From contig JUEM01000016.1 of assembly GCA_000817085.1 (NCBI GenBank), forward strand, positions 1 through 39,893: a stretch of DNA of 39,893 nucleotides, read 5' to 3'. Below are positions 16,629-24,530 of this stretch, one piece after another. How positions within the stretch are numbered: the stretch's first letter is position 1; the number at the start of each line of letters is the position of its first letter. The stretch is from a marine actinobacterium MedAcidi-G1. Lineage in GTDB: Bacteria; Actinomycetota; Acidimicrobiia; Acidimicrobiales; MedAcidi-G1. Made by a program: the position numbers and the translations under genes. A model generated the notes under the pieces. The model saw only the letters and a program-made list of their open reading frames with translations, was not told the DNA's origin and ran no database searches.

Positions 16629-17672
16629 GTGAAAAGGTACTTAAAGTTTCCAGCAGTAATAATATTTTTTGGAGTTTTTGCTTGTGGAAGTTCCGAAATA
16701 TCTGACAAGGAGATTAATGGGTCCTCAATAACTCTCCTAACACATGATTCATTTGCGGTCTCCGATGGTTTATTTGATATCTTCACCGCCGAAACTGGAA
16801 TCACGGTGGAGCAACTATCTTTAGGTGACACAGGTCAATTAATCTCAAGCTCTATATTGACGAAGGAAAACCCACTAGGTGATGTTGTTTTCGGAATCGA
16901 TAACACTTTTCTTAGTCGAGCACTAAACGCCGATATTTTTGATCCTTACACATCTTCACGTAACTCTAAATTAATTGATGGATTGAGTTATGAAAACTCT
17001 GACTATTTAACCCCTATTGACTACGGACATGTTTGCCTAAATTATTGGAAGAGCGCGTTTGGGGATTCTTTACCTCCGCCGAGCAATATGAAGGATTTAC
17101 TTGAACCCTCATACGCCAGCTCTTTAGTCGTTCAAAATCCCGAAACGTCATCGCCAGGTTTGGCTTTTTTATTAGCAACTATTTCTTACTTCGGTAGTGA
17201 CTGGGTCAATTTTTGGAAAGTTCTAAACCAAAATGGTGTCACGGTAACAAGTGATTGGGAAAGTTCATATTATGGAGATTTCATTGCTGGAGGTGGGGAG
17301 AAGGCGATAGTAGTATCTTATGCTTCAAGCCCAATAGCGGAACTTATCTATTCAGATCCACCCGTCGAAGTTTCTCCTACGGAAATAATTGAAGATTCTT
17401 GTTTTAAACAAATTGAATATGCAGGGATCTTAAAAAATACTAAAAAGCGATATGAAGCTGAGCTTTTAATTGACTTTTTATTATCACAAGAATTTCAAGA
17501 AGACATTCCTCTAAATATGTTTATGATGCCAGTTTCTTCTGAAGCTTCTCTGCCGAACCAGTTCGAAAATTATCCGGTGATAGCTACTGATTTGAATGCG
17601 ATCTCTCCGTCTGAAATCGAGACAAATCGAAACAATTGGACTGAGATTTGGACAGAAACGGTGCTTCGCTGA
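16629..17672 (+). CDS. thiB: Thiamine ABC transporter substrate-binding lipoprotein
   Basis: The 347-residue protein starts at a GTG directly behind the riboswitch. An open frame upstream to 16479 would read through the riboswitch and is discounted. A basic start and hydrophobic run end in the lipobox V-F-A-C (Cys19), so the mature protein is a lipoprotein on the outer face of the membrane. The L-T-H-D-S-F opening, the G-D-T-G-Q-L segment, and G-D-V-V-F-G-I-D-N match ThiB/TbpA-type binding proteins, which capture thiamine or its phosphates. It overlaps thiP by 25 bases. The TPP switch plus this domain make the assignment firm. Confidence 0.9.
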   Translation: MKRYLKFPAVIIFFGVFACGSSEISDKEINGSSITLLTHDSFAVSDGLFDIFTAETGITVEQLSLGDTGQLISSSILTKENPLGDVVFGIDNTFLSRALNADIFDPYTSSRNSKLIDGLSYENSDYLTPIDYGHVCLNYWKSAFGDSLPPPSNMKDLLEPSYASSLVVQNPETSSPGLAFLLATISYFGSDWVNFWKVLNQNGVTVTSDWESSYYGDFIAGGGEKAIVVSYASSPIAELIYSDPPVEVSPTEIIEDSCFKQIEYAGILKNTKKRYEAELLIDFLLSQEFQEDIPLNMFMMPVSSEASLPNQFENYPVIATDLNAISPSEIETNRNNWTEIWTETVLR

Positions 17673-19270
17673 ATTCTTTCTTTCGGGTAAAGCAGTGGGC
17701 TATTGTCCTGTTACCGGTTTCTTTTCTTGCTCTATTATTTTTTCTACCTATTTTTCAAATTCTAAAAGAAGCCTCAAGTTATTCTTTTTCTCCTGTTCGT
17801 GAGATTCTCGGCAACACAAGATTTTGGTCAATCACTTGGTTCACTCTCTGGCAAGCTCTTTTGTCAACTATTTTCTCGATTATTTTTGCATTTCCTGCTA
17901 TTTACCTCTTTGCGAAGTACGAATTTAAAGGGAAAAAGATCATTCGCTCGTTAATCACAATTCCTTTTGTATTACCTACCGTTGTCGTTGGAAGTGCTTT
18001 TACAGCTGTATTCATGAAACTTAATCTTGATGAAGGTTCAATTAATTTACGCCATACAGTATGGGCAATTTTGATCGCTCATACTTTCTTTAATGCATCT
18101 ATAGCAATTCGCGTAATCTCCACTTATTGGGAAGGACTGAACGAGAACCCAGAGAATCAGGCTCGAGTGCTAGGGAGTAGCAGGATAAGTACTTTTTTAA
18201 AAATAACTCTTCCTCGGTTAAGCCCTGCTCTGTTTTCAGCCGCAACTACAATATTTCTTTTTTGTGTTACTTCATTTGGAATAATACTTATTCTTGGAGG
18301 CCCAAAAAATTCAACAATCGAAACAGAAATTTGGAGACAAGCCATATGGCGTGGTGATGTGAGCACAGCGAGCGCTTTTGCTGTAATTCAATTAATATTC
18401 GTTATTTTATTGTCTTGGACTCTAATAAAAGCTGAAAAGAAGACATCTTATAGCGAAGAGCTTTCCAGGGGTAAACAAAAAAAACCTCGTAAGCGCACTT
18501 TGACTTTTCATTTCATTTATCTTTTCTGTTTGTTTGGTCTACCTGTTTTCGCCCTTCTTGAAAGATCATTAAATACGGGCCCTTCAGGCTTGTTTGCTTT
18601 TTTTACAGGATTAACGAAGCGGACAAATATTATCCCCATAACTCCTATCGCCTCCCTATGGAACTCCATGCGTTTTGCTCTTCTAGCTACGCTGATAGCG
18701 CTCCTTATTGGATTAGCAGCTTCTACAATCATCGTGCACGGAAATAAAAAACTTTCTACTTTTTTAAATGTCTCCACTTCCATTCCTCTAGGTATCTCAG
18801 CTGTGACGATAGGTTTTGGCATTTTTCTTTCTTTTAGTGGCCCCTTAGCAGATTTACGAAGCTCTACGTGGATGATTCCAGCGCTTCATGCACTTTTAGG
18901 TGTTCCTTTTGTTGTTAGAAGCGTCGTTCCCGTAATGAGACGTATCCCTACGTTATTTTACGAAAACTCACAACTTCTTGGTGTGAACCCTATTAAGAGC
19001 TGGTTCGATATCGATTTAAAGCTCTCGTTTCGCTCGCTTCTAGTCGGGGGTGGCTTTTCTTTTGCTATCTCCTTGGGCGAATTTGGAGCCACTTCATTCT
19101 TACCGAGAAACCCTGACACCCTGACAGCTCCTTTAGTTATCTACAGGCTCCTAAGTACGCCGGGGCAAGAACTGCGCGGTCAAGCGATGGCACTTTCGGT
19201 TATCCTGGCTTGCATCACAGCTCTGAGCATTTTGTTTATAGAAACTATGAGAAACTATGAGAAAAATTGA
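17648..19270 (+). CDS. thiP: Thiamine ABC transporter permease (two-domain)
   Basis: The 540-residue protein contains two binding-protein-dependent permease domains in tandem, with about 12 hydrophobic segments. Each carries the EAA-type loop that contacts the ATPase: V-L-G-S-S-R-I-S-T-F-L-K-I in the first half and L-G-V-N-P-I-K-S-W-F in the second. This is the ThiP architecture. The only in-frame start is TTG at 17648 because a stop lies just upstream, so it overlaps the end of thiB and depends on its translation. No thiQ ATPase follows: the next gene is on the other strand and abuts directly. The ATPase must be elsewhere or shared. The last codons hold a 10-base tandem repeat. Confidence 0.9.
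   Translation: MDRNGASLNSFFRVKQWAIVLLPVSFLALLFFLPIFQILKEASSYSFSPVREILGNTRFWSITWFTLWQALLSTIFSIIFAFPAIYLFAKYEFKGKKIIRSLITIPFVLPTVVVGSAFTAVFMKLNLDEGSINLRHTVWAILIAHTFFNASIAIRVISTYWEGLNENPENQARVLGSSRISTFLKITLPRLSPALFSAATTIFLFCVTSFGIILILGGPKNSTIETEIWRQAIWRGDVSTASAFAVIQLIFVILLSWTLIKAEKKTSYSEELSRGKQKKPRKRTLTFHFIYLFCLFGLPVFALLERSLNTGPSGLFAFFTGLTKRTNIIPITPIASLWNSMRFALLATLIALLIGLAASTIIVHGNKKLSTFLNVSTSIPLGISAVTIGFGIFLSFSGPLADLRSSTWMIPALHALLGVPFVVRSVVPVMRRIPTLFYENSQLLGVNPIKSWFDIDLKLSFRSLLVGGGFSFAISLGEFGATSFLPRNPDTLTAPLVIYRLLSTPGQELRGQAMALSVILACITALSILFIETMRNYEKN
19241..19270 (+). repeat. 10-bp tandem repeat at the 3' end of thiP
   Basis: The unit gaaactatga occurs twice exactly (19241-19250, 19251-19260), followed by a related gaaaaattga that contains the stop. 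Because the unit is 10 bases, gaining or losing a copy changes the last residues and the stop position: with one copy the end would read R-K-I-D and stop at a TAA inside the neighbouring convergent gene. Confidence 0.9.
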
Positions 19271-20068
19271 CTAATTCTCACTAGTTTGTTTAATCAAGGC
19301 AAGTTGCCTACTTTGAGCTACAAGGCAACCCTCGCTGTCCCAAAGACGCCCTGTCTCAATCATGCTCCCGTTTTGTAAATCATCAGTAAAAAAGTGTCCC
19401 ATTATCCATCCTGCCTTCGGAAGATTTCGCACCTGAACGGTTATTTCGACTGTAGGTACCCAACCCACCCTTCCAAGTTTTGAAAATATTGAAGGTGGAA
19501 AAGCATCAGAAAAAAGTGCTAATCCTAATGAATCAACTGGAGCTGAGTCAGAGAATTTTATCCACCCATATAAGTCTGAGGTATCAGAATCACTCTCCAT
19601 ACCCGCCACACGAACATCAACTCGTTTTTGGATTGATAACTCGACGCCCTGGTTTTCTGCGGATCTTTTTGCGCACTCCTCTGGAGGAGGCATAAAAGGT
19701 GGCTCGATTTGAATTCTTGGAAAAGCATTAGCTGGTTTCTTTAATTCGCCAAACGCTGCTACGACCTGCATAGAGGTTTTTCCTCTTTGTATGAGTGAAG
19801 CAATACTAGTTGAAATGCTGCTTCCTTCTCGAAGAATAAGTGACTCAACTCTTCCTTCTTCACCACTCACTCCTGGCCGTAAATAGTGAGCATTCACCGA
19901 TAGTAAGGTTTTTATTCCTACTTGTTCTTGCATAGCTCTCAAAACAACCGCCAAAAGGTAACCACCATTTGGTATACCGGCAATATTCCAGTTTTTATTC
20001 AAGTTTCCCGTCCAACTATTTTCACTTACTCGTTCGAAAGTTGTCTCATCTAAAAACTGTGAAGTCAT
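19271..20068 (-). CDS. TesB-like acyl-CoA thioesterase (double hotdog)
   Basis: A 265-residue protein with the N-terminal N-G-G-Y-L-L-A helix segment and the V-N-A-H-Y-L-R-P strand typical of the first hotdog of TesB-like thioesterases. A Pro-rich linker leads to a second hotdog with D-S-L-G-L-A-L-F-S-D-A-F-P. The family cleaves fatty-acyl-CoA to free acid and CoA. The second-domain active-site Asp is plausibly the Asp of the S-D-A-F-P segment. Its TAG stop touches the TGA of thiP with no base between. It is separated by only 21 bases from the DagK-like gene upstream, so the two likely share a transcript with helY. Confidence 0.82.
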   Translation of the reverse strand: MTSQFLDETTFERVSENSWTGNLNKNWNIAGIPNGGYLLAVVLRAMQEQVGIKTLLSVNAHYLRPGVSGEEGRVESLILREGSSISTSIASLIQRGKTSMQVVAAFGELKKPANAFPRIQIEPPFMPPPEECAKRSAENQGVELSIQKRVDVRVAGMESDSDTSDLYGWIKFSDSAPVDSLGLALFSDAFPPSIFSKLGRVGWVPTVEITVQVRNLPKAGWIMGHFFTDDLQNGSMIETGRLWDSEGCLVAQSRQLALIKQTSEN

Positions 20069-20089
20069 TTTTTTTACCGGAATCTTTGA

Positions 20090-20698
20090 TTAAATAACAA
20101 CTCTTAGAGCTTCATTTTCGATGCGGAAAGAGATATTTGAGAACTTACCAACCTTTTGACCATCAATTTGAATATTTATCTTTTTCGTAAAAGAAAATTG
20201 TTCAGATTTAATTCTTCTATATTTAATCCCTGGATGTGGGATGTGAGTTCCCGTGGAAACACGCTTTATTGCCTTGAAAGTTTGAATTGTAGATAATTCA
20301 ATTTGCAACATGTCAAATTTTCCGTCACCGGGGTGAGCTTTTGGTGTTGGATTTGTTTTTCCATAATGGGCGACATTAGAAATAAAAATTTTATTGCCCT
20401 TGAGTAAACTCCCAATCAACATGTGGGCACAAAACCAGTGAATTTTACCATCAAGTAATGCGCACCCTAGATCTACATCCAGAGTAGTGGCGCTCTCTCC
20501 ATAGAGACGCTCTTCGTCATTGCGTCCACCAAGAGTTCGCCACAAGTCACCACCTAATAACCCAAATACGGGTAAGTCAATTCCGTCTCTTTTGCAGTCA
20601 GTAATTTTTTTTAAGAGTTCTTTGTTGTCTTTAACGATCACACCGTCGGCTGGTAGTGGCGCTAGAGATCCCCAATTTCTACCTTTCTCGATGTTCAT
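20090..20698 (-). CDS. Diacylglycerol-kinase-like C-terminal-domain protein, actinobacterial orphan type
   Basis: The 202-residue protein begins with R-N-W-G-S-L-A-P-L-P-A-D-G and then a L-G-L-L-G-G-D-L-W-R-T-L-G-G block. The latter recalls the glycine-rich nucleotide loop of lipid kinases, without the G-G-D-G-T. The second half ends in I-Q-I-D-G-Q-K-V-G, as in the C-terminal domain of DagK/sphingosine-kinase-like enzymes. The whole is much shorter than a true DagK (about 300 residues), so kinase activity is doubtful. Proteins of this layout recur in actinobacteria, from memory. It follows helY by 14 bases, at the end of the minus-strand block. Confidence 0.6.
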   Translation of the reverse strand: MNIEKGRNWGSLAPLPADGVIVKDNKELLKKITDCKRDGIDLPVFGLLGGDLWRTLGGRNDEERLYGESATTLDVDLGCALLDGKIHWFCAHMLIGSLLKGNKIFISNVAHYGKTNPTPKAHPGDGKFDMLQIELSTIQTFKAIKRVSTGTHIPHPGIKYRRIKSEQFSFTKKINIQIDGQKVGKFSNISFRIENEALRVVI

Positions 20699-20712
20699 CT
20701 TCAGACCTTTTC

Positions 20713-22713
20713 CTATAGTACTTTTGATTCAAATTCTGCATCTAATGAAACAACTCCTCTTTCCATCAACTCAACGGTTTGTAAAGCTAGCTTTGCCGTC
20801 TCAGGAGGTACCAAATTAGAGATTTGTTTAAGTAAGTCAATTGATAGACGTACATTTCTTACAAATTCCCCTCCGGTAAATTCTTTTGTCAGAACTTCAC
20901 CTAAAGTGCGGCCAGAAACCCAATCAAATAAAACTTTTGCGAAACCTGAATCTGGACGTGAATTTGATTGAATCCCAAATCTGGCCTCTGTTCTTTCAAT
21001 TTCATCGTTCAACAACATCAATTCCGTGATGCTTTCGTTTCTAAAATTTTCTGATCTTACACTTTTTCTTCCGCGTGTTTCATTTCCTCTGCTTCTAAAA
21101 ATTAAGCAAGAAACTAAAGCAGCCAATTCTTCAGGTGGCTGCCCATCAAAGATCCCATCAGAAATAGCTCGTGTGACCAAAAGATCAGATTCATTGAATA
21201 TCTTTGTTAAAGGCATGCCGATTTCAGTCAAGCTCCAACCGTCAGCTAATCCGGTTGCTTGCAATACATTTCTGCGAAGTTGAACCTCTTCAAGAAGTCC
21301 AGAATTTATATCTCTGGTATTTCGAACCCACTGAAATTGTGCAAAAGAATTCGCGAGCAATTTTGCAGCTTCTTTCTCACTTCTAGTTGATAATAGATTT
21401 GCCAGCATGTTGTATGTCGGCGTAAAAGCAGAAATAAGTGGAAAGTCTTTACTAGTTGCTAACTCCACTACTTCATTAAATGACACGAATGGAGACCAGC
21501 AGGCAATACTGTAGCCCTCTTCGTCGATTCCACGTCTTCCAGCTCTTCCGGTTAATTGAGTAAATTGGCTAGGCCGAAGTAGATCGTGACTTTCGCCGTT
21601 GAACTTGGTCAGTTTTTCTATGACTACAGACTTTGCAGGCAAATTTACTCCTACAGCTAAAGTTTCTGTAGCGAATACCAATTTCAGCAGACCTAAGGAA
21701 AACAATTCTTCAATTGTCTGCTTGAACAACGGTAACAATCCAGCGTGATGAGAGGCAAAGCCTTTTTCCAGGGCTTCTAAAAGTGAATCAACGCCTAAAA
21801 TTTTCTTTTCTTCTACAGTAAGTAATTCAAATTTTTCCTCGGCGTAAGCTCTCGCTTTCTTGCCCTCATTCTTATTGTTAAGTGAGCCAACATATCTAAC
21901 CATCGCATCTCGAGCTTCATCACACCCTTTCCTACTAAAAATAAAATAGATAGCCGGCAACATTTCTAATTTCTTTAGCTCTGCAACAATCTCACTTCGT
22001 CTCGGAGTCGCCCAGCGTTTAGAGTTTCGTTTCTCTCTTCCTTTATAAAAATTTTTGAAGATCTCGCCTTTAGGATTAGGTTTCCCATTTTTTAGTATTT
22101 CAATTCTCGTTAATTGATACTCTCTACTTTTTTCTGCAGCAAAAAAATGACCCTTTAATGGGACAGGGCGGGTATCGCGACTTATTTGTACGATGTTTCC
22201 TCTCACAGAATGTATCCAATCCCTGAGTTCATCTGCGTTAGAAACCGTTGCCGATAGAGCAACGAGGAGAACTTTTTTTGGCAACGTCAAAATTATTTCT
22301 TCCCATACGGCTCCGCGGTATGGGTCTTCCAAGAAATGAACCTCATCAAGAACAACGCCATACAGGTCTTCAGGAACTCCCTTAGAGGAATAAAGCATGT
22401 TTCGTAAAACTTCAGTGGTCATGACTAGAATTTTCGAGTCGCTTCTTATCGCATGATCTCCAGTTAAAAGACCTACATTTTCTTTTCCAAACTGATCTGA
22501 AAAATCTCGGAACTTTTGGTTGCATAAAGCTTTTATGGGTGCAGTGTAATAAAGATGTTTGGATTCTTCGAGAGCTTTTCTAATCGCATACTCAGCTACG
22601 AGAGTTTTTCCACTTGAAGTTGGGGCTGTTACAAAAACTGAATTATTAGCGTTTAACGCCTCTATAGCTTTTTTCTGAAATTCATCAAGTTCGTATTGGA
22701 AATTTATTTTCAC
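20713..22713 (-). CDS. helY: Ski2-like DEAD/DEAH-box helicase, HelY type, compact form
   Basis: A 666-residue RNA/DNA helicase. Motifs: Walker A A-P-T-S-S-G-K-T (30-37), the D-E-V-H box (123-126), motif III S-A-T, a F-A-T-E-T-L-A-V-G-V-N-L-P segment and motif VI Q-L-T-G-R-A-G-R-R-G. The C-terminus looks like a DSHCT domain (S-D-L-L-V-T-R-A-I, E-L-A-A-L-V-S-C-L-I). Only about 60-80 residues separate the winged-helix part from this domain, whereas mycobacterial HelY (about 900 residues) has a large insertion. Position after tatC (ATGA overlap) matches the tat-helY neighbourhood of mycobacteria. The substrate of HelY enzymes is poorly known; RNA processing is likely. Confidence 0.88.
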   Translation of the reverse strand: MKINFQYELDEFQKKAIEALNANNSVFVTAPTSSGKTLVAEYAIRKALEESKHLYYTAPIKALCNQKFRDFSDQFGKENVGLLTGDHAIRSDSKILVMTTEVLRNMLYSSKGVPEDLYGVVLDEVHFLEDPYRGAVWEEIILTLPKKVLLVALSATVSNADELRDWIHSVRGNIVQISRDTRPVPLKGHFFAAEKSREYQLTRIEILKNGKPNPKGEIFKNFYKGREKRNSKRWATPRRSEIVAELKKLEMLPAIYFIFSRKGCDEARDAMVRYVGSLNNKNEGKKARAYAEEKFELLTVEEKKILGVDSLLEALEKGFASHHAGLLPLFKQTIEELFSLGLLKLVFATETLAVGVNLPAKSVVIEKLTKFNGESHDLLRPSQFTQLTGRAGRRGIDEEGYSIACWSPFVSFNEVVELATSKDFPLISAFTPTYNMLANLLSTRSEKEAAKLLANSFAQFQWVRNTRDINSGLLEEVQLRRNVLQATGLADGWSLTEIGMPLTKIFNESDLLVTRAISDGIFDGQPPEELAALVSCLIFRSRGNETRGRKSVRSENFRNESITELMLLNDEIERTEARFGIQSNSRPDSGFAKVLFDWVSGRTLGEVLTKEFTGGEFVRNVRLSIDLLKQISNLVPPETAKLALQTVELMERGVVSLDAEFESKVL

Positions 22714-23477
22714 ACCTTTGTCTGCATCCTGCGGTTACGTAAGGAACCTAAAAGTATTGCTATCTCATAAAACAGCACCATCGGTACTGAAAGTATCAAT
22801 AGAGTAAAAGGGTCTCCGCTAGGGGTCAAAACTGCTACCAAAGCAACGATCCCTACAATTGCATATCTGCGACTTTTCCTTAAAGCATCTGGTGTCAGCA
22901 CACCAAGCAATTGTAAAAATATCAAAAGTAATGGAAACTCAAATCCAACTCCAAAAGCGACAATCATCTTTATCACAAAGCCAATATATTTAGCAGGTGA
23001 AAATACACTCACCAGATCGGGTCCTCCAATTTCAACTAAAAAATCTAGAGCTCGTGGGATGCTCCAATAAGCAAGAAGTGAGCCCGTCACAAATAGCAAA
23101 AGACCAGAAAGCACAAAAGGTATTGCCCATTTTTTCTCTTTCGAAAGTAAACCTGGCGCAATAAATCGCCATGCTTGCCAAAGCAACATAGGAATCGAAA
23201 GAATAATTCCTCCGTATCCAGCTACTGTAAGCCTGACGCTAAAAGGTTCCAGAGGATCGGTTACTAATAGTTCACAACCGCTTCCAAAAATACGATCAGG
23301 ATCCGAAGTCTCGCGTATTTGACAATATGGTTCTAGTAACAACTCAAGAATCGTGCCATAAAGAAACCAGCATGCTACTCCCCCTACACAAACCGAGAGA
23401 AAAGATATCAACAATCTCTTTCTCAGTTCCTGGAGGTGGCCCAGTAATGGCATACGATTTTTTTCTATACCATTCAC
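22710..23477 (-). CDS. tatC: Twin-arginine translocase subunit TatC
   Basis: The 255-residue membrane protein has six hydrophobic helices and the TatC markers M-P-L-L-G-H-L-Q-E-L-R-K-R-L near the N-terminus, the F-I-A-P-G-L segment, and the conserved glutamate in G-V-G-F-E-F-P. TatC recognises the twin-arginine signal of folded proteins. A GTG start at 23477 follows directly after the stop of the TatA/TatB gene; an internal ATG at 23453 is an alternative. It overlaps helY by ATGA. The tat genes and helY are therefore one operon. Confidence 0.95.
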   Translation of the reverse strand: MNGIEKNRMPLLGHLQELRKRLLISFLSVCVGGVACWFLYGTILELLLEPYCQIRETSDPDRIFGSGCELLVTDPLEPFSVRLTVAGYGGIILSIPMLLWQAWRFIAPGLLSKEKKWAIPFVLSGLLLFVTGSLLAYWSIPRALDFLVEIGGPDLVSVFSPAKYIGFVIKMIVAFGVGFEFPLLLIFLQLLGVLTPDALRKSRRYAIVGIVALVAVLTPSGDPFTLLILSVPMVLFYEIAILLGSLRNRRMQTKV

Positions 23478-23735
23478 TTAACTGCTCTGATCCCCTGAAT
23501 CGTTACTAATCTGTTGCTCCTGAGACAAAAGTGAGCCCTGAGCTCTGGCTTTTCTTTCAATATCAGGATCTTCTACAGCGCTGCGGAGTTCTTCTTGAAA
23601 ACTTCTACTCATTCTCTTTGCTTCTTTTAAAAAATTTCCAATTTTTCTAGCGAACTCTGGGAGTCGTTCGGGTCCAAGCACAAGTAGGCCTAAAACCAAA
23701 ATAACCAGAACTTCTCCGCTACCAATATTTCCCAT
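23478..23735 (-). CDS. Twin-arginine translocase TatA/TatB-family subunit
   Basis: The 85-residue protein has one N-terminal transmembrane helix (about 6-20) starting with G-S-G-E, then the hinge L-G-P-E-R-L-P and an amphipathic helix with A-R-K-I-G. A polar tail follows. The G-P-E-R-L-P hinge is the TatB type; the position just before tatC corresponds to mycobacterial tatA. I therefore leave the subunit open. It forms the Tat export channel with TatC. AGGATC lies about 7 bases before the ATG. Only 27 bases separate it from the divergent glycerophosphodiesterase, so its promoter must reach into that gene. Confidence 0.9.
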   Translation of the reverse strand: MGNIGSGEVLVILVLGLLVLGPERLPEFARKIGNFLKEAKRMSRSFQEELRSAVEDPDIERKARAQGSLLSQEQQISNDSGDQSS

Positions 23736-23762
23736 GTTGTGATCCTACATAATAAGGAACAA

Positions 23763-24530
23763 ATGAATGACATAGCTGCCTCTTTACGGCATGCTTACTA
23801 CATGGAGGACTTAAACCGAATCGAGGTACCCCCACTGTTGTTCGCTCATCGCGGGGGTAAAGCTGACGCACCTGAGAATACGATCGAAGCATTCAAGTTA
23901 GCTCTTTTGAATGGATCGAATGGCCTTGAGAGCGACGCTCAGGTTACCGAATGTGGAAATGTTGTTCTGCACCACGATCGTAAGTTTGGTTCACTTTTTA
24001 AGCGAAAAGCCATCAAGAGGTGTGAATTACTTCATCTACCCTCATCTATTCCCTCATTGAGAGATTTCTATACCGAAATTGATGGAGACTTTGACTTATC
24101 CATTGATATTAAAGATTCAAAAGCTGTGGAGGAAATTTTAGACATTTCCAAAGAGTTCTTATTTCCTCTTGAAAAACTATGGCTATGCCATCCTGATATC
24201 GAAAAAATAGCATTATGGCGTAATTTGGATGAGACGGTAAGGCTTGTGAATTCAACGACGCTTGAACACGTAAAAGAAGGACCTGAAAGAAGGATCGCAA
24301 ATCTGAGCGAAATCGGTGCTGACGCGTTTAATATGCATTTTTCAGAATGGAATGAAGGCCTTGTTTCACTTTGTCATCGTTTCGAAATTCGAAGTTTTGC
24401 TTGGGATGCTCAACTGGGTCGACAACTTAGTTGGCTTTTCAGTATCGGGATCGACGGAGTTTTTAGTGATCATGTAGAGAGAATGACCAACTCTTGGAAA
24501 GAGTATAAACCCAAGCCTAGAGCCTCTTAA
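23763..24530 (+). CDS. Glycerophosphodiester phosphodiesterase
   Basis: A cytoplasmic TIM-barrel enzyme that splits glycerophosphodiesters into sn-glycerol 3-phosphate and an alcohol. Conserved residues are the first-strand A-H-R-G-G, the A-P-E-N-T block and the L-E-S-D-A-Q-V-T metal segment followed by L-H-H-D. Both catalytic histidines are intact. I chose the ATG at 23763, preceded by AAGGAA; an in-frame GTG at 23739 would add 8 residues and nearly touch the divergent tat gene. It has no signal peptide. It is the only plus-strand gene inside the long minus-strand block, and its end overlaps the convergent lepB end by 14 bases. Its product could feed GlpD. Confidence 0.9.
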   Translation: MNDIAASLRHAYYMEDLNRIEVPPLLFAHRGGKADAPENTIEAFKLALLNGSNGLESDAQVTECGNVVLHHDRKFGSLFKRKAIKRCELLHLPSSIPSLRDFYTEIDGDFDLSIDIKDSKAVEEILDISKEFLFPLEKLWLCHPDIEKIALWRNLDETVRLVNSTTLEHVKEGPERRIANLSEIGADAFNMHFSEWNEGLVSLCHRFEIRSFAWDAQLGRQLSWLFSIGIDGVFSDHVERMTNSWKEYKPKPRAS

